Of a stretch of DNA of 64,000 nucleotides, positions 56,440 through 64,000 are shown piece by piece. The translations under genes and the position numbers were made by a program. Numbering within the stretch: the stretch's first letter is position 1; each line of letters begins with the position of its first letter. This DNA comes from Flavobacteriaceae bacterium UJ101 (lineage in GTDB: Bacteria > Bacteroidota > Bacteroidia > Flavobacteriales > UJ101): contig CP016269.1 in assembly GCA_001880285.1 (NCBI GenBank), positions 1,870,501 through 1,934,500 of the forward strand. The letters run 5' to 3'. The notes beneath the pieces are model-generated. The model was not told the DNA's origin and did no database searches. It was given only the letters and a program-made list of their open reading frames with translations.

Positions 56440-56961
56440 TTATGGTGTATTTTTATCTGTTGTATTAAAAAAAGGTTTTTTATCAATTTGTGTATGATCC
56501 AATTCTTCAGTTATCTTTTTATATTCTCCCATTAAGCTACCACCTCCATTACAAAAATACATTAATATAAATCGGTCATCAAAGTCTTTTGTAGAAATGG
56601 TTAAAGCATTATGGTTAAATTCAAAGAGGATTGTCTTTTTTTCTATAATAGTTTGAAAAGTATTGTCCTTTATTTTTTCAGCAATAGAATCAAATGTACA
56701 AGAGGGCTTTTTCTTATCAGCTCTTGACCTTATAGAAATACTGATTTGACCTGGAGAAGTTTGATTAATTTTGACCGCTACCCAATCGTAGCCCATATCA
56801 CGTTTGGAATAGGATTCAGATACATAATTTCCCGAATGATTGATATAACGATTTTCCAATTCGATATGAGAAGGATTATGTTGGGTATGGGTTGTTTGTT
56901 TACAAGAAACGAAGCATATTATTAATACTAAAAGGAGTACTGATTTATTTAATTTACACAT
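56440..56961 (-). CDS. Small lipoprotein, function unknown
   Basis: About 173 aa from the ATG at 56961, chosen because the signal peptide (MCKLNKSVLLLVLIICFVSC) begins there; a longer frame opens at 57000. The lipobox cysteine is Cys20. The mature part has strands such as DWVAVKINQTSPGQISISIRS (in parts) and a Cys in both KPSCTFDS and YFCNGGG that may pair. No family is recognised. A -7 element (TAACTTTG) lies 21 nt upstream. Confidence 0.65.
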   Translation of the reverse strand: MCKLNKSVLLLVLIICFVSCKQTTHTQHNPSHIELENRYINHSGNYVSESYSKRDMGYDWVAVKINQTSPGQISISIRSRADKKKPSCTFDSIAEKIKDNTFQTIIEKKTILFEFNHNALTISTKDFDDRFILMYFCNGGGSLMGEYKKITEELDHTQIDKKPFFNTTDKNTP

Positions 56962-56981
56962 ATTTTGTAAGTTATAAAATC

Positions 56982-56989
56982 CAAAGTTA
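56982..56989 (-). promoter_or_regulatory. -7 element (TAACTTTG) for the lipoprotein
   Basis: An exact TAnnTTTG match on the minus strand, 21 nt before the ATG at 56961. It supports the shorter start, since the ATG at 57000 lies upstream of it. Confidence 0.45.
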
Positions 56990-57090
56990 TGAATGATCAA
57001 CCAATTTTTATAGCGATTTGTTCGAGTTTTTTAGAAAGGAAAAAGAGAAAAACTTGATATTTTCGTTTTTATTTAGAATCCTTTAGGGTG

Positions 57091-57864
57091 CTATAAATCA
57101 AGAAATAAGATACTACCCAATACATTGGCGTTAATATACCCTTCATCGTTATTCTTACCATGTGTTTTTTTAGAACCCATAAAGTGTTCTCGACTATGGT
57201 TCCCATCATTATCGCCATAAGCTATTGAGAAACCAATTCTTTTTTGAGGTACAATTTCTACAGGTTGAGGGTTTGTATGTTCGTCAAATTGATTATCAAA
57301 AAGTTTAAGGGCAATTTCCCAAGTATAAAGATGCCCCTTTTGTGAACGTTTTACTTTAATATGATCATCGAAAAAAATGGTTTTTTTCGATGTACTTTTA
57401 TCTATAGCATGCCCTTCGGTAGAAATATGGTAAGCAAAAGCTTGGTGATTATATTGGTGTAGCCCACCCGATTGGTCTTCATCAATAAAGACTTCTACGT
57501 AATCACCTTTCCAATAATTCTCTATTCCATCTTTAAGAGTAGGATATAAAACATCATCAAGAACTTCAATTAATAAGTATAATGTGTGTGTATCCCAAGC
57601 TAATTTAAATTTTCCATGATAATCAAGTGAATCAAGTGATTCTCCCATCCATTTATAATTCATGCTATACCAATTAACCTTTTCCCAGATAGGATCATTT
57701 GCTTTGCCATCTATAATAATAGGTGATGTTGTTTTATAGGCTTTAAAATGGCCTTCATCTTCTGATTGTATAGATTTATTTAACTGAGAAGTAGTATGTA
57801 CTCTACAATTTGTTAAAGAAAAGAATAAAGCAATCGATAGAACCTGTAGTAAGAATGACTTCAT
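57091..57864 (-). CDS. CBM9-like (DOMON-type) lipoprotein
   Basis: The 257-aa protein has a lipoprotein signal ending FSLTNC (Cys20). Its domain reads like carbohydrate-binding family 9: SPIIIDGKANDPIWEKVNWYSM, FKLAWDTHTLYLLIEVLDD, GDYVEVFIDEDQSGG and IGFSIAYGDNDG, all standard in CBM9-like proteins that bind sugars or heme. It is probably exposed at the membrane surface. The bound ligand is not known. It lies about 90 nt downstream of rlmN on the same strand. Confidence 0.85.
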   Translation of the reverse strand: MKSFLLQVLSIALFFSLTNCRVHTTSQLNKSIQSEDEGHFKAYKTTSPIIIDGKANDPIWEKVNWYSMNYKWMGESLDSLDYHGKFKLAWDTHTLYLLIEVLDDVLYPTLKDGIENYWKGDYVEVFIDEDQSGGLHQYNHQAFAYHISTEGHAIDKSTSKKTIFFDDHIKVKRSQKGHLYTWEIALKLFDNQFDEHTNPQPVEIVPQKRIGFSIAYGDNDGNHSREHFMGSKKTHGKNNDEGYINANVLGSILFLDL

Positions 57865-57953
57865 GTTTTTTTAAGTAATTTGTAACGATATGGTTTAATT
57901 TTATTGTGATTTTTTGTAATGTTATGGATGAGTAAAAGAAGGAATTAGTTCTC

Positions 57954-58988
57954 TTAACTTTTGTTAGCCAATTGCCCACAAGCGGCATCAATATCTTTTC
58001 CACGGCTACGTCGAACATTTACCACAATACGATGCCTTTCAAGTGTGTTGATATACAATTCCATCGCTTTTTCATCCGCTTGTTGGTAAGCATCATCTCC
58101 AATAGGATTGTATTCAATTAGATTTACCTTACAAGGAATGACCTTACAAAATTGCACCAAGGCGTCGACATCTTTTTTAGAATCGTTAATTCCTTTCCAA
58201 ACCACATATTCATAGGTAACCCGACTTTGTGTTTTTTCGTACCAATAAATTAAAGACTCTTTTAACTCTTCCAAAGGAAACGTCTCATTAAAAGGCATTA
58301 AAGTGGTGCGAATTTCATCAATAGCAGAATGTAAGGATACTGCTAAGCTAAACTTAGGATCTTCATCGGCCATTTTTTTAATCATTTTAGGAATTCCTGA
58401 AGTAGAGATCACAATGCGTCGTGGTGACATGCCCAATCCTTTATCAGATGTAATCATTTCAACCGCTTTCATCACATTGTTGTAGTTCATCATCGGTTCT
58501 CCCATTCCCATAAAAACAATGTTGGATAAAGGGCGATTATAATACAAACGGCTTTGGCGATCGGTTGCAACTACCTGATCGTAAATTTCATCAGGGTTTA
58601 AATTTCGCATTCGCTTTAAACGAGCTGTGGCACAAAAATTACAATCCAAACTACATCCTACTTGAGAAGAAACACAGGCAGTAGAACGTGTGTCGGTAGG
58701 AATTAAAACCGATTCAACTATATTACCATCAAATAATTTTACAGCATTTTTAATGGTACCATCACTACTACGTTGCATATGATCGACTTTAATATGATTG
58801 ATCACGAAATCCTGTTTTAATTGCTCTCGAAGGGATTTCGAAATATTGGTCATATCATCAATCTCATGTGCTCCTTTACTCCATAACCATTCGTATACTT
58901 GTTTCGCACGAAAAGGTTTTTCATGAATGGAAACAAAATAGTCGGTTAATTGTTCTAAACTTAAGGATCGAATATCTTTTTTGGCCAT
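57954..58988 (-). CDS. rlmN: 23S rRNA (adenine(2503)-C2)-methyltransferase
   Basis: About 344 aa from the ATG at 58988; an in-frame TTG at 58997 lies in the promoter. The radical-SAM CxxxCxxC motif is in GCSLDCNFCATARLKRMRN, with FMGMGEPMMNYNNVMKAVEM (in parts) and the methyl-accepting cysteine region AACGQLA near the C-terminus. RlmN methylates A2503 of 23S rRNA and A37 of some tRNAs. The ATG is only about 7 nt from a -7 element. Confidence 0.95.
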   Translation of the reverse strand: MAKKDIRSLSLEQLTDYFVSIHEKPFRAKQVYEWLWSKGAHEIDDMTNISKSLREQLKQDFVINHIKVDHMQRSSDGTIKNAVKLFDGNIVESVLIPTDTRSTACVSSQVGCSLDCNFCATARLKRMRNLNPDEIYDQVVATDRQSRLYYNRPLSNIVFMGMGEPMMNYNNVMKAVEMITSDKGLGMSPRRIVISTSGIPKMIKKMADEDPKFSLAVSLHSAIDEIRTTLMPFNETFPLEELKESLIYWYEKTQSRVTYEYVVWKGINDSKKDVDALVQFCKVIPCKVNLIEYNPIGDDAYQQADEKAMELYINTLERHRIVVNVRRSRGKDIDAACGQLANKS

Positions 58989-58994
58989 GGTAGG

Positions 58995-59002
58995 CAAAGG
59001 TA
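58995..59002 (-). promoter_or_regulatory. -7 element for rlmN (TACCTTTG)
   Basis: TACCTTTG on the minus strand fits TAnnTTTG and ends 7 nt before the rlmN ATG, so the message would be leaderless or nearly so. Confidence 0.45.
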
Positions 59003-59049
59003 ATGAAAAGAGTGTATAATTGGTAATTTGATCTTTTAACTTTTAGTGA

Positions 59050-59082
59050 AACCACAAAGGTGAAACGGTGTACTTTGTGGTT
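59050..59082. repeat. 10-bp inverted repeat upstream of rlmN
   Basis: AACCACAAAG (59050-59059) and CTTTGTGGTT (59073-59082) are perfect complements around 13 nt. Neither side has a T-run, so it is not a standard terminator. The rest of the 290-nt gap before the next gene shows nothing clear. Confidence 0.5.
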
Positions 59083-59287
59083 AAGCTACCATTTATTTAA
59101 GATGAATGGAAGATTTGATACGATTAAAGAAATGCATTTTCCTCTACAAAGGACCTACGTAATAAGGTTTTAATGTGTCTAACTTATTGATTATTAATAA
59201 CTTTTAAAAGTAGTGTATTTGAAGACGACGTTTTTGTATAAAATATGAAACATAAGCTAGTAATTTGTTGTAGATAAAAAATTTACA

Positions 59288-59947
59288 ATGATTATGGAAA
59301 AAAAGAATTTACTTTTAGTGTTAATTTTAGTGGCAAGTACCATGCTATTTGCCCAAGTAGGAATAGGGAATACGGACCCTAAGGGGATTTTGGATCTTAC
59401 CAATACAACGTCAAATTCCAAAACACACCCTTTAGTGGTTCCCGTAGCTACAAAGAGCACGATTTCATCGGTAACTTCCAGAAGCTTAGTTGCAGGATCT
59501 GTTTATTATGATTCAGGAGAAACTTGTTTAAAAGTATACGATGGAACACAATGGAACTGTTTGAAGGTAATAGTTTCTTCAGGGAATAGGGTACAAACCT
59601 GTGGTACTTATTATCAAGAAAAAGCTTTAGCTGCAACTTTATCAGCTAATGAAAAAATTGGAGTATTACTATTAGATGAATCGAAAATTGCCCAAAGTTC
59701 TCTTTCGGTAGATCAAAAACTGATAGAAGGAACCAACGGAGAGATTATTACGATACAGGATACCAACTATACAGGAACTGTTTCAGGTACGAATGTGAGT
59801 ACGCTCTTAAGTACGGGACAATACGCTGTTTCAATTCAAATTACAAATCCTTCAGTGTTTAATGACAGTGGTCGTTTTTCTTATTTAGCTCCACTTGGAG
59901 GAATCAATGGCTTACCAGAAGATGAATGTGGGTGGAATCTGTATTAA
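59288..59947 (+). CDS. Secreted protein with VGIGNTDP-type N-terminus
   Basis: The 219-aa protein has a signal peptide (MEKKNLLLVLILVASTMLFAQ; the ATG at 59294 is also possible). It then has the VGIGNTDPKGILDLTN segment seen at the start of many Bacteroidota surface or tail-fibre-like proteins, and DSGETCLKVYDGTQWNCLKV. No anchoring or T9SS sorting domain is visible at the C-terminus. It precedes another secreted protein by 68 nt, and the two may act together. Function unknown. Confidence 0.7.
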   Translation: MIMEKKNLLLVLILVASTMLFAQVGIGNTDPKGILDLTNTTSNSKTHPLVVPVATKSTISSVTSRSLVAGSVYYDSGETCLKVYDGTQWNCLKVIVSSGNRVQTCGTYYQEKALAATLSANEKIGVLLLDESKIAQSSLSVDQKLIEGTNGEIITIQDTNYTGTVSGTNVSTLLSTGQYAVSIQITNPSVFNDSGRFSYLAPLGGINGLPEDECGWNLY

Positions 59948-60015
59948 ACTCCAGCCAAAACATTACAACAAATTAGAATGTATTTTTTAGAGAAATTAAT
60001 CAAAACAATATTGAT

Positions 60016-61905
60016 ATGAAAAAGATTTATTTTTTAAGTATAATCATACTTTTATTTACAGGAATAGGGAAAGCACAGTTAAAGTTAGATTGTGAAAATC
60101 TCATGATATTAGATGAAATGTACGAAGTGGATAAGGTGCCTACTAGTTTAACTTTTGTAGGTGTAATTCGTATTAAAAATATCGCCCAAGACAATAATGT
60201 GTTTTTAAACGCAGGTACGGTATTGGATTTAGATCAATACTTTTTTATAAAAAATGTAATACCCGTAGTCTTATTACCTGGAGCTAGCGGAACAATTCCT
60301 ATTGCATTTGAATTAAAGACACAGCCTCCCATCGGAGAATATAAATTTGATTTAAGCTTTTTAATTCCCGAAGCAGAAAATCGATGTGGGGATAGTGTTA
60401 TTATTAAAGTGGTAGATACCTTAGCTAAGGTCGATGAATTGAATTGTTCGAATGCAGCGGTTACGGGAAGTTTAGCAGAAGGAAGTGCAGCTTCTGGGGT
60501 TTCATTTAGCGTTCCATATACAGGAGGTAATGGTGGTATTTATGGTGAACAAACGATTCGTTCTACAGGAGTGACTGGATTAACGGCTAAATTGGAAGCC
60601 GGTAGTCTTGTAGACGGATCAGGATCGGTTACGTACACTGTTGAAGGAACACCGAGTTCTTCGGGGGTAGCCAATTTTGATATCGATTTAGGAGGAAAAA
60701 GTTGTACGGTAAGCATTCCTGTTGGAGGCGATTGTGATGTCGTAGTGACGAATTTTTCAGGTACTACTTGGGGAACCACTTCAAATGTTCAAAGGGTAAC
60801 GGATCAAGGTGGAGGGTATGCCTTAGGTTGGGCAACCAAATATTCAGGTAAAAAATTGTATACCAAATTGGAAACGACTCCAGGTAAATCGTATACCGTT
60901 TCATTTAAAACCAAGAAATATGTTGGAGGAGATAAAGGAAGTGTACGAGGAAAAGTATATGCAGCATCAGGATCTATAGGAGGAAAGCAGGTGAATAGTG
61001 CTTCTTATGAGGATTGGGGCTATAAATGGAGTTCAAATTTTACCGATAGAACCTTCCTTTTTGTAGCCGATTCTAACGTCACATATTTGGTGTTTGAAGT
61101 GACGAGTAATTGGAAGAGTAAGGATTGGCTTGTTTCAGAAGTGAATATTGGATGTAACAATACAGCTAATGTGGAGGAGCTTAATTGTTCAGGAAAAGTA
61201 GTTAAAGGAAGTCTGACAGAAGGTGTGACAGCTTCAGATGTGTCATTTGATGTTCCGTATACAGGTGGGAATGGTGTTCGTTATGAGATTCAAACGGTAA
61301 GTTCTACAGGTGTAACAGGTCTAACAGCAAAATTAGAAGCAGGGAATTTAGCCGTAGGATCAGGAAATCTTACTTATACAGTAGAAGGTGTTCCAAGTTC
61401 ATCAGGAACGGCTAGTTTTAAAATCAGTATAGGAAATAAAACATGTACGGTAACGGTTCCTGTATTTAAACCGTGTGAATCTATGATAAGTAATTTTTCA
61501 GGAGTAACTTGGCAAATGACTTCAAATGTTCAAAAAGTAACGGATCAAGGTGGTGGATATGCTCTAGGTTGGGCAACCAAATACTCAGGAAAGAAATTAT
61601 ACACAGCCTTAGAAACGACTCCGGGTAGAACGTATATGGTAACATTTAAAACGAAGAAGTATGTTGGAGGAGATCATGGAAGTGTATATGGAAAAGTATA
61701 TGCTGTATCAGAGTCAATGAATGGGAAACGAATTAAGACATCGTCTTATAAAGATTGGGGACATAAATGGAGTTCAAACTTTACAAATAGAGTCTTTACT
61801 TTTACTGCAAATTCAAATAAAACCTATTTGGTGTTTGAAGTAACAAAGAATTGGAAGAGTAAAGACTGGCTTGTTTCAGATGTGAATTTAAGATGTAGTG
61901 ATTAG
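60016..61905 (+). CDS. Secreted protein with two tandem 240-residue modules
   Basis: The 629-aa protein has a signal peptide (MKKIYFLSIIILLFTGIGKAQ), an N-terminal domain of about 120 residues, and two near-identical modules at residues 141-380 and 388-627. Each module starts ELNCS, passes through VSFSVPYTGGNG or its variant, and ends in a second half with a jelly-roll-like feel: TDQGGGYALGWATKYSGKKLY, KTKKYVGGD and NWKSKDWLVS. That half resembles a carbohydrate-binding-like domain by pattern only. No T9SS C-terminal domain is seen. It follows another secreted-protein gene. Confidence 0.75.
   Translation: MKKIYFLSIIILLFTGIGKAQLKLDCENLMILDEMYEVDKVPTSLTFVGVIRIKNIAQDNNVFLNAGTVLDLDQYFFIKNVIPVVLLPGASGTIPIAFELKTQPPIGEYKFDLSFLIPEAENRCGDSVIIKVVDTLAKVDELNCSNAAVTGSLAEGSAASGVSFSVPYTGGNGGIYGEQTIRSTGVTGLTAKLEAGSLVDGSGSVTYTVEGTPSSSGVANFDIDLGGKSCTVSIPVGGDCDVVVTNFSGTTWGTTSNVQRVTDQGGGYALGWATKYSGKKLYTKLETTPGKSYTVSFKTKKYVGGDKGSVRGKVYAASGSIGGKQVNSASYEDWGYKWSSNFTDRTFLFVADSNVTYLVFEVTSNWKSKDWLVSEVNIGCNNTANVEELNCSGKVVKGSLTEGVTASDVSFDVPYTGGNGVRYEIQTVSSTGVTGLTAKLEAGNLAVGSGNLTYTVEGVPSSSGTASFKISIGNKTCTVTVPVFKPCESMISNFSGVTWQMTSNVQKVTDQGGGYALGWATKYSGKKLYTALETTPGRTYMVTFKTKKYVGGDHGSVYGKVYAVSESMNGKRIKTSSYKDWGHKWSSNFTNRVFTFTANSNKTYLVFEVTKNWKSKDWLVSDVNLRCSD
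60436..61896 (+). repeat. Tandem duplication of a 720-bp coding module
   Basis: Copy 1 runs 60436-61155 and copy 2 61177-61896, with a 741-bp period and exactly 240 codons each. The two copies keep long identical protein stretches but have many silent and some replacement changes, so the duplication is not recent. Confidence 0.85.
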
Positions 61906-61929
61906 TCTTATATGGTGTAATAGAGATAC

Positions 61930-61964
61930 AAAAAAGACATTCTATTTATTAGAATGTCTTTTTT
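61930..61964. terminator. Bidirectional terminator
   Basis: A 14-bp perfect stem (AAAAAAGACATTCT and complement), 7-nt loop and A/T runs on both sides, between the convergent secreted-protein gene and queA. Confidence 0.88.
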
Positions 61965-61986
61965 TATATTGTAATGATGGTAGTGT

Positions 61987-63036
61987 TTATAAAATTAACA
62001 TGGCATCACCATACGAATAGAATTTGTATTTTTCTTTTAATGCTTCAGCATAGGCTTCTTTCATTAAATCGTGTCCCATAAAAGCAGAAATCATCATTAA
62101 TAAAGTAGATTTAGGAGTATGGAAATTAGTAATCATACAATTCGCAATACTAAAATCATAAGGAGGATAAATAAATTTATTACTCCACCCTTCAAAAGGA
62201 TTTAATTCTCCTGCAGCAGAAACAGAACTTTCAATGGAACGCATAGAAGTTGTTCCTACCGCACACACTCTTCTCTTATTCTTTTTCCCTGCATTGACAA
62301 TATCAGCCGTTTCTTGCGAAATGAAAATTTGCTCTGAATCCATTTTATGTTTTGAAATATCTTCCACTTCAACAGGTTCAAATGTTCCTAAACCAACGTG
62401 TAAAGTTACTTCTGCAAAATCAATTCCTTTAATTTCTAAACGTTTAATTAAATGCTTAGAAAAATGCAATCCTGCTGTTGGTGCAGCAACCGCACCTTCA
62501 TGCTTAGCATAGATTGTTTGGTAACGTTCTGCATCTGATTCTTCTGCATCACGTTTAATGTATTTAGGTAAAGGAGTTTTTCCTAATTCATTTAATTTGA
62601 TACGAAATTCTTCATAAGATCCATCGTATAAAAATCGTAAGGTTCTTCCACGAGAAGTAGTGTTATCAACAACTTCTGCTACAAGACTTTCATCTTCTCC
62701 AAAGTATAATTTATTTCCAATTCTAATTTTACGAGCTGGATCTACCAAAACATCCCAAAGGCGCGTTTCTTTATCAAGTTCTCTTAATAAAAAAACTTCA
62801 ATTTTAGCTCCTGTTTTTTCTTTGTTTCCATACATTCTTGCAGGAAAAACTTTGGTGTTGTTACGAATCATGACATCACCTTCGTCAAAATAGTCAATTA
62901 AGTCTTTGAAAGCTCTATGTTCAATTTTACCCGTATCACGGTGTATAACCATTAATCGGGCTTCGTCTCGCTCTTCTGACGGATATTCTGCTAATAAATC
63001 TACAGGTAGATCAAAATTAAAATCAGATGTTTTCAT
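61987..63036 (-). CDS. queA: S-adenosylmethionine:tRNA ribosyltransferase-isomerase
   Basis: The 349-aa protein shows the QueA motifs: [18 protein letters not shown] near the start, [29 protein letters not shown] and the C-terminal [20 protein letters not shown]. It transfers a ribosyl group from SAM to preQ1-tRNA in queuosine synthesis. Single gene with a good upstream promoter. Confidence 0.95.
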   Translation of the reverse strand: MKTSDFNFDLPVDLLAEYPSEERDEARLMVIHRDTGKIEHRAFKDLIDYFDEGDVMIRNNTKVFPARMYGNKEKTGAKIEVFLLRELDKETRLWDVLVDPARKIRIGNKLYFGEDESLVAEVVDNTTSRGRTLRFLYDGSYEEFRIKLNELGKTPLPKYIKRDAEESDAERYQTIYAKHEGAVAAPTAGLHFSKHLIKRLEIKGIDFAEVTLHVGLGTFEPVEVEDISKHKMDSEQIFISQETADIVNAGKKNKRRVCAVGTTSMRSIESSVSAAGELNPFEGWSNKFIYPPYDFSIANCMITNFHTPKSTLLMMISAFMGHDLMKEAYAEALKEKYKFYSYGDAMLIL

Positions 63037-63059
63037 TCTTTGCTTTTTGTTTAGGTCGA

Positions 63060-63091
63060 CAAATATACAACCTCAAGATAGGCGTTGTCAA
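63060..63091 (-). promoter_or_regulatory. Promoter for queA (TTG-N21-TATATTTG)
   Basis: On the minus strand TTG (63091-63089), a 21-nt spacer and TATATTTG (63067-63060) lie 24 nt before the queA ATG. Confidence 0.5.
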
Positions 63092-63295
63092 GTAAATTGT
63101 GGTTTAAATTTAAAGTTGATGATAAAATATTGAAAATTAATCGTTTATAAGAATTGTGCTGAGGTGTTTATTTACGATTGTAAATCTAAGGTAATCCTTG
63201 AATTAGAAAGCTTTTTTTAGGCAATACGAAGATGTTGAAACCAATTCGTTATAACAATAAATAAGATGTGATGATATTTAAAGTATTATGAGAGT

Positions 63296-63997
63296 TTACA
63301 TTTTTAAATAGAAATCTTTAGTAAGATCGATATAATCTACAGTATAATCATGTCTTGATTTTTCAATAACCAATTCATTGGTTTGAGTTGATGTAGTAGT
63401 GAAGCTAAAGGTTAAAAGACTTCTTTTTAAAGGGGTATGATGACGACCACGAACTCTTAAAATAGTAGTAGGAAAAAGATTTTCTTTTTGAGCTAATTGA
63501 ATGAAATGCTCTTCGGATTGAAAAGGAATGATGACATGCAAAAGCCCTAGTTTTGTTAATAAACGAGCTGATTTTTTTATTAAACATTCATAAGATAAAC
63601 TAGAAGTATGCCTTGCAAGTGTTCTTTTATGATTTGTGGAGAAATGGTGGTTGTCAAAAAAAGGAGGGTTTGAGATGATACAGTCAAAGGAGTGAGTAGG
63701 TTGAAAATCTTCAAATGAAATATGTTCCATTGTAAATCGAGAAGCCCATTTGGAGTTTTGAAAATTGAATAAAGCTTGTTGATAAGCTTTTTCTTCAATT
63801 TCAATTGCTGTAATGGTCGCTTTTTCATTTCGCTGAGCTAACATTAAACTGATCACTCCTGTTCCTGTTCCAATATCTAGGATTGTGGTCGCATTTTTAA
63901 TAGAAGCCCAAGCTCCCAAAAGAACAGCATCGGTTCCTACTTTCATCGTTGCCTGATCTTGATGAACACTAAATTGTTTGAATACAAAAGGTTGCAA
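63296..63997 (-). CDS. tRNA1(Val) (adenine-N6)-methyltransferase-like protein
   Basis: At least 233 aa. The SAM-binding motif is ILDIGTGTGVISLML, the catalytic motif NPPFF, and the N-terminal KQFSVHQDQATMKVGTDAVLLGAWA is the YfiC/TrmN6 signature. The family N6-methylates A37 of tRNA1(Val). TTG at 63997 is the first possible start inside the window, and the frame stays open to the window edge, so the true start may lie outside. The C-terminus is complete. Confidence 0.88.
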   Translation of the reverse strand: MQPFVFKQFSVHQDQATMKVGTDAVLLGAWASIKNATTILDIGTGTGVISLMLAQRNEKATITAIEIEEKAYQQALFNFQNSKWASRFTMEHISFEDFQPTHSFDCIISNPPFFDNHHFSTNHKRTLARHTSSLSYECLIKKSARLLTKLGLLHVIIPFQSEEHFIQLAQKENLFPTTILRVRGRHHTPLKRSLLTFSFTTTSTQTNELVIEKSRHDYTVDYIDLTKDFYLKM

Positions 63998-64000
63998 TGA

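Overview
The window is low-GC bacterial chromosome from a member of the Bacteroidota, most likely class Flavobacteriia. The evidence is a fused MurF-alanine racemase, a type IX secretion-linked PorP/SprF protein beside a giant protein with a gliding-motility-type C-terminal domain, DUF4271, DUF4296 and DUF3467 proteins, the tRNA-tuf-secE-nusG-rplKAJL-rpoBC order, many lipoproteins, and TAnnTTTG -7 promoter elements (often with TTG about 19 nt upstream) instead of E. coli-type boxes. Family and species cannot be fixed by eye. No rRNA, CRISPR array, transposase or obvious prophage was seen.

Layout. 1-12.9 kb: CYTH protein, 5-formyl-THF cyclo-ligase, an FMN glutamate synthase-like protein with a lipoprotein, alpha-carbonic anhydrase, tdk with murF-alr, then rsmI-recJ, hemD-DUF4271 and a dolichol-phosphate-mannose-type glycosyltransferase. 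13-25.3 kb: DUF4296 lipoprotein, dxs, fbp, MFS transporter, the PorP and adhesin pair, mscL, and a tightly overlapping yidD-lgt-HAD-DUF192 cluster. 25.5-30.3 kb: threonine operon thrA-thrB-thrC. 30.7-34.8 kb: DEAD-box helicase, rpsU, deoD, xerC, hpf. 35.3-48.8 kb: four tRNAs, tuf, tRNA-Trp, secE, nusG, L11, L1, L10, L7/L12, rpoB, rpoC and a DUF3467 protein. 48.9-49.8 kb: a membrane protein divergent from an HxlR regulator.

The most interesting part is 50.1-55.4 kb, a leftward operon of five genes that overlap or nearly touch: a small XRE regulator, a complete cytosine-C5 DNA methyltransferase, an 838-aa protein with two GHKL ATPase domains (an HSP90/MutL-like N-terminus and a histidine-kinase-like C-terminus joined by a charged coiled coil), a receiver-like protein, and a small cysteine-protease-like protein with caspase/CHAT-type His-Gly and Cys motifs. 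No restriction endonuclease is visible. It reads like a methylation-gated sensor, relay and protease immune module, but that role is inference. Inverted repeats and a 12-bp direct repeat lie near its edges.

55.7-64 kb: an HU-like protein followed by an unusual array of interchangeable hairpins, two lipoproteins (one CBM9-like), rlmN, two secreted proteins (one with two tandem 240-residue modules), queA, and a tRNA1(Val)-methyltransferase-like gene that may run off the window end.
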